From Hungatella sp. (lineage in GTDB: Bacteria; Bacillota; Clostridia; Lachnospirales; Lachnospiraceae), in the NCBI GenBank assembly GCA_009712635.1, contig WASS01000001.1:1-64000 (forward strand): a DNA stretch of 64,000 bases. Reading direction: 5' to 3'. This document shows positions 57,714 to 64,000 of the stretch, piece after piece; the first letter of the stretch is position 1; every line of letters starts with the position of its first letter. The notes beneath the pieces are model-generated. The model saw only the letters and a list, made by a program, of their open reading frames with translations. It was not told the origin of the DNA and ran no database searches. The position numbers and the translations under genes are program-made.

Positions 57714-58457
57714 TTATTCACTTAGGTAATCATGGATCACGCGTCCATATGGTAAGGTTAAATCTGAGATGATATGCGTTCCGCCCATGCAGGCTTTTAC
57801 AGGCAGATCTGCCACAGGCGCATTCACATGGGGGATTAAATGAAGTCTTGCAGGCCCGGACCATGCCTCCTTCACCTGAATATCTTCCAGATTGTAAGCC
57901 ACCAGCTGGGCAATTTTGGGACTTCCGTCTGCATCCGGAATCAGCTTTAAATTAACCTGCATTTTCCCCAGGTTCTTAGCAACTGCTTTTTTATCAAGAG
58001 TATGATATTTAAAAGGCATGGTTCCCATTGCCACAAGAATATGATTGTAAATCAAGGTACCGGTTAATGTCTCGGTATCTTCAACTCTAAGATGAGGCCG
58101 TCCCCACTTCTTTGGAAATCCCCAGATTTCACGTCCTGCGAGAATGGCAGGACCGTTATTTAAATACATTTGTGCTGTAAAATTACAGGCTTCTCCATGG
58201 AATGTACATGGAATTACAATTCCGCTTTCTTCGTAGGTTCCAAGACCTGAGGAATCGGGCATCTTGATCCATTCATACAAAACAAGATTGCTTCCATCCG
58301 GTTCCAGTGGTTCCGGAACCGCCTCTCTAATCAGATCCGGATCTGATTCATAGCTGATTGTAAAATACTCCCTGTTTATAAAACGGCACGGAGGGCGCCC
58401 ATAACTGGCACTTGCTGCAGGCATGGACTGCAGGGAGATAATCGTTTCTGATTTCAT
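57714..58457 (-). CDS. adc: acetoacetate decarboxylase
   Basis: 247 residues with the start at 58457 (AAAGGAACATGTTT precedes). Converts acetoacetate to acetone and CO2. The Schiff-base Lys and its neighbour are in GREIWGFPKKWGRPHL (Lys-Lys as in Clostridium acetobutylicum Adc). Also EPLEPDGSNLVLYEWIKMPDSSGLG, FHGEACNFTAQMYL and the end LPYGRVIHDYLSE. It sits between thiolase (29 bp before) and ctfA (17 bp after), completing an acetone pathway. Confidence 0.9.
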   Translation of the reverse strand: MKSETIISLQSMPAASASYGRPPCRFINREYFTISYESDPDLIREAVPEPLEPDGSNLVLYEWIKMPDSSGLGTYEESGIVIPCTFHGEACNFTAQMYLNNGPAILAGREIWGFPKKWGRPHLRVEDTETLTGTLIYNHILVAMGTMPFKYHTLDKKAVAKNLGKMQVNLKLIPDADGSPKIAQLVAYNLEDIQVKEAWSGPARLHLIPHVNAPVADLPVKACMGGTHIISDLTLPYGRVIHDYLSE

Positions 58458-58486
58458 AAACATGTTCCTTTCTATGTAAAAGTTGT

Positions 58487-59671
58487 TTATAAGTTAGCAT
58501 TTTCAACCAGCATGGCAATTCCCATACCTCCGCCGATGCATAATGATGCCACACCGTAACGGGCGGATCTGCGCACCATTTCATGCACCAGAGTAACCAG
58601 TATCCGGGCACCGCTTGCTCCAAGAGGGTGTCCGATTGCAACTGCCCCGCCGTTAACATTCACCTTTGACTTGTCAACTCCAAGTTCCTTTGTTACTGCC
58701 ACTGACTGTGCTGCAAATGCCTCATTTAACTCCAGTAAATCGATATCATGAATGGTTAATCCCTGTTTTTTCAAAAGTGTGGAAACTGCCTTTACCGGCC
58801 CTATGCCCATATATGCAGGATCAACGCCAACCAGCGAATAGCCTTTGATATAAGCCATTGGTTTTAAATCATACTCTCTGCATTTATCTTCGGATGCCAC
58901 AAGCATGGCTGCTGCACCATCACTGATTGGGGATGCATTTCCGGCTGTAACTGTTCCGTCCGTTTTAAATACAGTTCTTAACCCGGAAAGCTTTTCCAAT
59001 GTGGTATCTGCTTTGATGTGTTCATCTTCTGAGAAGCAGATTTCTTCTTTCTTCTTTTTAACGGTTATTGGAACAATCTGGCTATCAAAGATCTTAGCAT
59101 TTTTTGCTATTGCTGCCTTCATATGGCTGCTATAAGAAAACTCATCCTGCTCTTTCCTGGTTACATTGTATTTTTCTGCTACATTTTCCGCCGTAATTCC
59201 CATATGATAATGATTTATGGCACAGGTAAGAGCATCAGCAACCAGACTGTCTACCAGTTCTCCATTCCCCATTCGATAACCGTTTCTTGCTTTCTTCAAA
59301 AGATAAGGTGCATTTGACATACTTTCCATTCCACCAGCTAAAACAATGCTGTTTTGTTCGGCCAGAATTGAATCATAGGCCAGCGCAACCGTATGCAGCC
59401 CGGAGCCGCAGACCGTATTTATGGTGGAGGCAGGAATCTCAACCGGAATACCTGCATTTACTGCAGCCTGTCTGGCAGGGCTTTGACCAATTCCCGCCTG
59501 AAGCACATTTCCCAGATATACTGCATTAATAAGTGAACTCTCTAATTTACTTTGTTCCAGGCAGGACTGAATGACTGCGGTTCCCAGTTCTGATGCATTT
59601 AAGGTTGAAAGAGTACCGTTAAAGGATCCAACAGCAGTTCTTACCGGGCTTATTAAAGCTATTTTTTTCAT
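58487..59671 (-). CDS. thlA: acetyl-CoA acetyltransferase (thiolase)
   Basis: 394 residues. Condenses two acetyl-CoA to acetoacetyl-CoA. Nucleophile Cys in INTVCGSGLHTVALAYD; NVNGGAVAIGHPLGASGARILVTL (His); and the final Cys in ASLCIGGGMGIAMLVE. All three catalytic residues are present. It is the first gene of thlA-adc-ctfA-ctfB. AGGAGCAAATAAA precedes the ATG. The upstream region has a repeated TACAACTT. Confidence 0.93.
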   Translation of the reverse strand: MKKIALISPVRTAVGSFNGTLSTLNASELGTAVIQSCLEQSKLESSLINAVYLGNVLQAGIGQSPARQAAVNAGIPVEIPASTINTVCGSGLHTVALAYDSILAEQNSIVLAGGMESMSNAPYLLKKARNGYRMGNGELVDSLVADALTCAINHYHMGITAENVAEKYNVTRKEQDEFSYSSHMKAAIAKNAKIFDSQIVPITVKKKKEEICFSEDEHIKADTTLEKLSGLRTVFKTDGTVTAGNASPISDGAAAMLVASEDKCREYDLKPMAYIKGYSLVGVDPAYMGIGPVKAVSTLLKKQGLTIHDIDLLELNEAFAAQSVAVTKELGVDKSKVNVNGGAVAIGHPLGASGARILVTLVHEMVRRSARYGVASLCIGGGMGIAMLVENANL

Positions 59672-59725
59672 TTTATTTGCTCCTTTCTATTCTCATTTCT
59701 TGTTTACAGCCACATTCTCCTACTT

Positions 59726-59786
59726 CTTATAGTGGTTTTCAACAAAAGTCGTACAACTTACAGATTTTATGTATAATCTACAACTT
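59726..59786 (-). promoter_or_regulatory. thlA promoter region with direct repeats
   Basis: Minus-strand -10 candidate TATAAG (rc 59726-59731). TACAACTT occurs at 59752-59759 and 59779-59786, 27 bp apart, with an inner inverted repeat AGATT/AATCT. The agrA upstream region also has a 27-bp-spaced repeat (62029, 62056). Possible activator sites. Confidence 0.35.
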
Positions 59787-59837
59787 TTTGAATGTTTCAA
59801 TCATGAAACATCTTGTGTAAATAAAGATCAGAAAGCA

Positions 59838-59888
59838 AAAAGAAAGCACTCCGAACTTTTTTATACCAGTCCGTGTGCTTTTTTTTCA
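59838..59888. terminator. terminator after agrC
   Basis: AAAAGAAAGCAC..CCG / CCG..GTGCTTTTTTTT, large loop, right after the agrC stop codon. Confidence 0.55.
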
Positions 59889-59902
59889 GCAAATGAAATA
59901 TC

Positions 59903-61210
59903 TTAATTAAATATAATTTTACAGGAAAATATCCTGTTTTCTTCTTCCAGAACCATACTTCCATTATACTTTTTAATTATATTTTCCACATTTAAAAGAC
60001 CAATCCCATGATTTTTTCCTTTTTTTGAAACTGGCTTGCCACGATGCCATCTTTCTATGGGAGCTGTGCTGTTGGTAATATTTATAACTGTAAAATCATT
60101 ATATTTATCAAGCTTAACTTTGATAAATCTGTCCTTCGGCACCTGGTCACATGCATCGATGGCATTGTCCAGCAGATTTCCAAATATTGTTGTTACTTCA
60201 ATTGGCTCCATAAAGGAAAGATCAACAATGCCTATTTCCAGATTGAACTTTATTTTATGATAGATGGCAATTCGCTTCTTATCATTTAATATCACGTTTA
60301 AAATAGGATTATTGGTATAATCCTCCAAAGACAGCGGAATCAGTAATCTTCCTATTTCTTTGGCATAAGTAAGTGCTGCTTTATGGTCATTTGCCTGATA
60401 CATCTCCTCGATCAGATTCAGACGCTTATATACATCATGGAGTATTATGATGGACTCATTATACTTTTCTTTCTGATCTTCATAAAATTCATATTGCAGC
60501 AAAGACTGCTGCTCCAACAATTTTAATTTTACTTTTAGCTGGTTGTTTTCTTCTACAAATCTTGCCAGATATAAAAAATACAGATCTGCAAATAAGATGC
60601 ACCCCATATTAATGAGTATCAGTATATATTCTGTTATATTTGTAATTTTCGGGATTACCACAATGATTACGGCTATATTGGTCATACTGAACAATATAAT
60701 TATTACTTGTATCAGGCATTGGGTAATTGTATACTTTACAGCAAAATCTTCCCGCCAGAGTCTGGTGATGATTAAATAATATACATTGAGGACAACCAGC
60801 TTGGAAAAAGTTAATTCCATACTTTTGATCATAACAGGCTGTATGCCGTGAATCTGAAGTTTCAGAAGTATGTATTCCAGAACTACTACCCCAACCGTTT
60901 CGCAGACAGATAATATCAAAATCAAAACCGGCACTTCAAAGATCCGGTATATTAATTTTTTATTGTCATTGCGATAAAAAATATTATTTATAAAACTAAA
61001 CAGCGCAATCCAGATTACTATATTAAGGACTGGCTGCCCCAATTCATTTATCATTACAACTATTAAAAATGCTGCTGTTTTTAATAATATGTTAAAAAAC
61101 CGGTTATTTATTTTCCGTTCATTTCTTTCTTCTATAAATTGAAATAGAATAATGTTATTAATCATACAAGAAATGAAGGTTCCGAATGTAAGAATCATAT
61201 AATTTTCCAT
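59903..61210 (-). CDS. agrC: AgrC-like sensor histidine kinase (HPK10)
   Basis: 435 residues. About six N-terminal membrane segments (residues 1-215), a linker helix (FVEENNQLKVKLKLLEQQSLLQ), the H box IIILHDVYKRLNLIEEMY, N box FGNLLDNAIDACDQVP, and G box SKKGKNHGIGLLNVENIIKKYNG. This is the AgrC class that senses cyclic peptides. It follows agrA by 8 bp. With agrDB 3.6 kb away on the same strand it probably completes one quorum-sensing circuit split by the acetone operon. Confidence 0.88.
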   Translation of the reverse strand: MENYMILTFGTFISCMINNIILFQFIEERNERKINNRFFNILLKTAAFLIVVMINELGQPVLNIVIWIALFSFINNIFYRNDNKKLIYRIFEVPVLILILSVCETVGVVVLEYILLKLQIHGIQPVMIKSMELTFSKLVVLNVYYLIITRLWREDFAVKYTITQCLIQVIIILFSMTNIAVIIVVIPKITNITEYILILINMGCILFADLYFLYLARFVEENNQLKVKLKLLEQQSLLQYEFYEDQKEKYNESIIILHDVYKRLNLIEEMYQANDHKAALTYAKEIGRLLIPLSLEDYTNNPILNVILNDKKRIAIYHKIKFNLEIGIVDLSFMEPIEVTTIFGNLLDNAIDACDQVPKDRFIKVKLDKYNDFTVINITNSTAPIERWHRGKPVSKKGKNHGIGLLNVENIIKKYNGSMVLEEENRIFSCKIIFN

Positions 61211-61218
61211 TTTTTCTC

Positions 61219-61962
61219 CTATACATTACTCTGTATGAAATTATTTAGTTTTTTCCTGAAATCCGCTGATTTTTTCTGGGAAACAGGAAGTTTATCATTA
61301 TTATTTAACAAAACCTCGTAACCTTTTATATTTTTTATATGTCTCAGATTTACCAGAATGCTTTGATGACAGGCTTCAAAATTGTACTTTTGCATCTTTT
61401 CTGTTAAATTTTTCATTTTATCTATAAAAAAATATTCTTCATTTTCAAGTTTTATTTTTATTTTTCTATTTATATACTCAAAGTAAAAAATATCTTTGAC
61501 TTCAAAACTTTTTATTCTGCTTTCTAATTCACCAGCTTCTGTTACTTTTAAAATCTCAAAATTTACAATCTCTAATTTACCAGGTTCTTCCTGTATGTAT
61601 TGGATAATCTCCTGAAGCTGACGTTCCACATTGTTCTTTGTAACGGGTTTTTCCAAAAATGCAAAGGCATGAACATAATTGACAGCCTGTCTGCAAAATT
61701 GTTTATAACTAGTGGTATAAATGACTTTAACATTCCGATTCTTTTCCCATATTGTTTTACCAATCTCAATCCCATTCATTCCGGATAAGGCAATATCAAG
61801 AAAAATCAGATCAAACTTTCCATGAAACTCAAGCAGCTCTTCTCCTGACTTAAAAGTTATAATCTGAAATGGAATTGATACGGATTTCATATAACCTTTC
61901 ACAAATTTTGCTATTCTGACTGAATCACTTTTATTATCATCACAAATGGCAATAAGAAGCAT
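61219..61962 (-). CDS. agrA: AgrA-like LytTR response regulator
   Basis: 247 residues. REC domain: IAICDDNKSDSVRIAKFV (acidic pocket), phospho-Asp in DLIFLDIALSGMNGIEIGK, Thr in VIYTTSYKQ, Lys in AFLEKPVTKNN. The C-terminal LytTR DNA-binding domain: KDIFYFEYINRKIKIKLENEEYFFIDKM...CHQSILVNLRHIKNIKGYEVLLNNNDKLPVSQKKSADFRKKL. It is upstream of agrC, the reverse of the staphylococcal C-A order. Likely target sites: agrD and thlA promoters and its own (27-bp repeats); this is inference. Confidence 0.9.
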   Translation of the reverse strand: MLLIAICDDNKSDSVRIAKFVKGYMKSVSIPFQIITFKSGEELLEFHGKFDLIFLDIALSGMNGIEIGKTIWEKNRNVKVIYTTSYKQFCRQAVNYVHAFAFLEKPVTKNNVERQLQEIIQYIQEEPGKLEIVNFEILKVTEAGELESRIKSFEVKDIFYFEYINRKIKIKLENEEYFFIDKMKNLTEKMQKYNFEACHQSILVNLRHIKNIKGYEVLLNNNDKLPVSQKKSADFRKKLNNFIQSNV

Positions 61963-62013
61963 TAAACCCCTCCTCTTCTGATATTTTATATTGTAGTAAT
62001 AAAACGCTTACAT

Positions 62014-62064
62014 TCTATATCCTTTTTATGTACATTTCAACCCAACCGCCAAAATTGTACATTT
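62014..62064 (-). promoter_or_regulatory. agrA promoter region with direct repeats
   Basis: Minus-strand -10 candidate TATAGA (rc 62014-62019). TGTACATTT occurs at 62029-62037 and 62056-62064 on the plus strand, exactly 27 bp apart, the first 9 bp from the -10. This is where an activator or autoregulator would bind. Confidence 0.4.
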
Positions 62065-62123
62065 TGAGTGCTAATATTTACATATTTGCCTCTAAATTTT
62101 GATGACGTCTATGAAACAAAATC

Positions 62124-62166
62124 AGAGCGGGTACCGAATTCTTTCCTCAATTCGATACCCGCTCTA
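62124..62166. terminator. strong isolated hairpin
   Basis: AGAGCGGGTA.CGAAT / ATTCG.TACCCGCTCT, about 15 bp of stem. No gene runs into it on either strand within the window, and the U runs are poor. It may be the end of an unannotated RNA or a leftover terminator. Confidence 0.5.
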
Positions 62167-62169
62167 CAC

Positions 62170-62780
62170 GTTTTCATCCATCAGTTAATTCATGCCTCTC
62201 TTTAGATTTTTGATAATGCTTTTCTGGATGATTCTCTCTATGAACTTGTTTTCGCTTCCCTTACTGATCCCTTATGCAATCTCAATTATTCTGCTTCTTA
62301 TTTTCATTCTTCTATCTTGTCAGGGAACCATTGGGTTTGGGTCGCTGGAAATAACCAGCGAAATTACTTAAATATAGTTCTGACCAATCATAGGCACGTC
62401 AATGAATTGCCGGACCCTTCTGCCATCTTCCATGTCAGCTAAACTGCTGGAATCCACTGGCTTTTTTAAAGTGGGGAAACGTCTTATCTTTTGCCTGAGC
62501 TCTTTGTCAGCCGACAGGCGTTACAACTGTTTTTGGTGGAATCGACCTCCTTTGGCTCTTTCTTATGAATTATTTTAGAAAAAAGGGTGTAACTGTTAAT
62601 CTTTTGTAGATGATATTATTATAATGCATAGCGTTTTATTTTGCAAGTTATTTTATAAAATTTTAATCTTTTATTTTTCTATTCATTAATTGTGTATGTT
62701 TATTCTGATAATTCATTATATTAATACACTTTAATTGTTAATTCATTGTCAGATTACATTGTTATATTTTTGTCAATGCA
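62170..62780. other. long non-coding or decayed stretch
   Basis: About 600 bp without a recognised gene. Seen: a small perfect hairpin TCGCTGG / CCAGCGA at 62342-62361; on the minus strand near 62552 AAAGGAGG followed by a frame without ATG, and from about 62520 to 62376 a frame KELRQKIRRFPT..RQFIDVPMIGQNYI that ends in TAA but has no start codon. These together suggest a decayed small gene. Confidence 0.35.
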
Positions 62781-62781
62781 A

Positions 62782-62809
62782 TTGTTTTTTTGTAAACATA
62801 TGGTATAAT
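62782..62809 (+). promoter_or_regulatory. sigma-A promoter of pncB
   Basis: TTGTTT (62782-62787), 16 bp, TATAAT (62804-62809), 33 bp before the start codon. Confidence 0.65.
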
Positions 62810-62842
62810 GTGCGAAAAGGATTTGTAAAAAGGAGAAAAACT

Positions 62843-64000
62843 ATGAGCCAGCGCAATTTAACTTTATTAACAGATCTCTATGAGTTAACCATGATGCAGG
62901 GTTACTTCAAAGAGAAAGATGCCAACGAGACCGTAATATTCGATGCCTTTTACCGCAGCAACCCAGGCGGGAACGGGTACGCGATCTGCGCTGGTCTGGA
63001 ACAGGCGATTGAATATATTAAAGAACTGGAATTTAACAGTGAGGATGTGGACTATCTAAGATCCACCGGACTGTTTGAGGAAGACTTTTTAGAATACCTG
63101 CTTCATTTTAGATTTTCCGGAGATATTTACGCCATACCGGAAGGAACCGTCATATTTCCCAGAGAACCTCTGGTAAAAGTAATTGCTCCCATTATGGAAG
63201 CCCAGCTGGTGGAGACGGCGCTGCTCACCATTATAAATCATCAAAGCCTGATTGCCACAAAGACTGCCCGAGTGGTGTTTGCAGCGGAAGGTGACGGAGT
63301 AATGGAATTTGGTCTGCGCCGTGCCCAGGGACCTGATGCCGGTATCTACGGTGCCCGCGCTGCCATGATCGGAGGCTGTGTGGGAACCTCCAATGTCCTG
63401 GCGGGAAAGATGTTTCACGTTCCAGTTAAGGGGACTCATGCACACAGCTGGATCATGAGCTTTCCTGATGAGCTGTCTGCATTTCGCAGTTATGCAAAGC
63501 TTTATCCAAAAGCATGTATTCTGCTGGTAGACACATATGATACGCTGAAATCCGGTGTCCCCAATGCAATCAAAGTCTTCAGGGAGATGAAAGAAGCGAA
63601 TATTCCTCTGACCAGTTACGGAATCCGGTTAGACAGCGGAGACCTTGCCTATCTTTCCAAAAAAGCCAAGAAAATGCTGACGGAAGCAGGATTTCCTGAT
63701 GCCATTATTTCTGCCTCCAATGACCTTGATGAGACTCTGATCAACAGCTTAAAGATCCAGGGTGCAACCATAAACTCCTGGGGGGTGGGTACTAATTTAA
63801 TCACCTCCAAGGATTGTCCTTCATTTGGAGGAGTGTATAAACTGGCAGCTGTTCTGGACCGGAAGACTGGAGAATTTAATCCCAAGATTAAGCTCTCAGA
63901 AAATGCGGAAAAGATCACCAATCCTGGCAATAAAGAGATTAAACGAATTTACAGCAGGGAAACCGGCAAGATTATCGCTGATTTAATATGTCTGGAAGGC
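62843..64000 (+). CDS. pncB: nicotinate phosphoribosyltransferase, 3' end cut by the window
   Basis: 386 codons are visible from the ATG at 62843 (AAAAAGGAGAAAAACT precedes); no stop is reached at 64000. Makes nicotinate mononucleotide from nicotinate and PRPP in NAD salvage. Seen: NLTLLTDLYELTMMQGYF at the N terminus, FEFGLRRAQG-type EFGLRRAQGPDAGIYGARAAMIGG, the catalytic His in GTHAHSWIM, and the PRPP/phosphate region GIRLDSGDLAYLSKK and ISASNDLDE. The family is about 480-490 residues, so roughly 100 residues are missing beyond the window. Confidence 0.93.
   Translation, partial: MSQRNLTLLTDLYELTMMQGYFKEKDANETVIFDAFYRSNPGGNGYAICAGLEQAIEYIKELEFNSEDVDYLRSTGLFEEDFLEYLLHFRFSGDIYAIPEGTVIFPREPLVKVIAPIMEAQLVETALLTIINHQSLIATKTARVVFAAEGDGVMEFGLRRAQGPDAGIYGARAAMIGGCVGTSNVLAGKMFHVPVKGTHAHSWIMSFPDELSAFRSYAKLYPKACILLVDTYDTLKSGVPNAIKVFREMKEANIPLTSYGIRLDSGDLAYLSKKAKKMLTEAGFPDAIISASNDLDETLINSLKIQGATINSWGVGTNLITSKDCPSFGGVYKLAAVLDRKTGEFNPKIKLSENAEKITNPGNKEIKRIYSRETGKIIADLICLEG

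Overview
The window looks like chromosome of an anaerobic, endospore-forming member of the Clostridia, most likely Lachnospiraceae (Lacrimispora/Clostridium-like). The grounds are AGGAGG-type ribosome sites, A/T-rich sigma-A promoters, spore genes (cotJA, cotJB, cotJC, spoIID, a SpoIIQ-like gene, a Csp-like protease relative), anaerobic NrdD, a CtfAB/Adc/thiolase operon, an agr-type peptide system and a T-box on ileS. No plasmid, phage structural or CRISPR genes were seen.

Layout. 0-9 kb: degenerate tRNA pieces, an RlmD-like rRNA methyltransferase, a ProX-type editing protein, a diguanylate cyclase, the pepP-lpdA-HAD operon and tRNA-Pro/tRNA-Val. 9-18.7 kb: a small Cys-rich peptide gene with a near-consensus LexA box in its promoter, a secreted LamG/FnIII/Big2 protein, a Csp-like pseudoprotease, a P-type ATPase, a cold-shock gene with a structured leader and several very small genes. 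18.7-28 kb: a hexose/sugar-acid cluster (ROK kinase, ManA, GntR regulator, SDR) and a malate module (malic enzyme, KdgT-family carrier, CitA/DcuS-type two-component system). 28-33 kb: nrdD and an FtsA-like ATPase. 33-40 kb: an accessory stretch with four copies of a Pho-box promoter driving short hairpin transcripts, small regulators, acetyltransferases and several decayed gene fragments.

40-44.3 kb is the most striking region. A 2.8-kb element bounded by a 9-bp direct repeat (GGTCCGCCA) splits cotJC in two. The first 29 codons (plus the shared GGP codons) lie directly after cotJB, overlapping its stop codon. The rest lies beyond the element. Removing exactly one repeat plus the element rejoins an open frame through the metal-site motif GGPDGE, giving a 203-residue CotJC. 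The element carries a large serine recombinase whose stop codon abuts the repeat, a divergent 57-residue protein that could be its directionality factor, a DUF3298 protein and a 53-residue protein. This is the architecture of the sigK skin element and of SPbeta in spsM: a developmentally excised intervening element, here in a coat gene.

44.3-64 kb: a FAD/Rieske oxidoreductase, a degenerate GGDEF-EAL protein, a CBS protein, SpoIIQ-like and SpoIID proteins (both with substitutions at catalytic positions), glgP, and ileS under a T-box. Then come agrD-agrB, a thiolase-Adc-CtfA-CtfB acetone-type operon, agrA-agrC, and finally the start of pncB, cut by the window end.

All assignments rest on reading the sequence and remembered family motifs. 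No database search was run.
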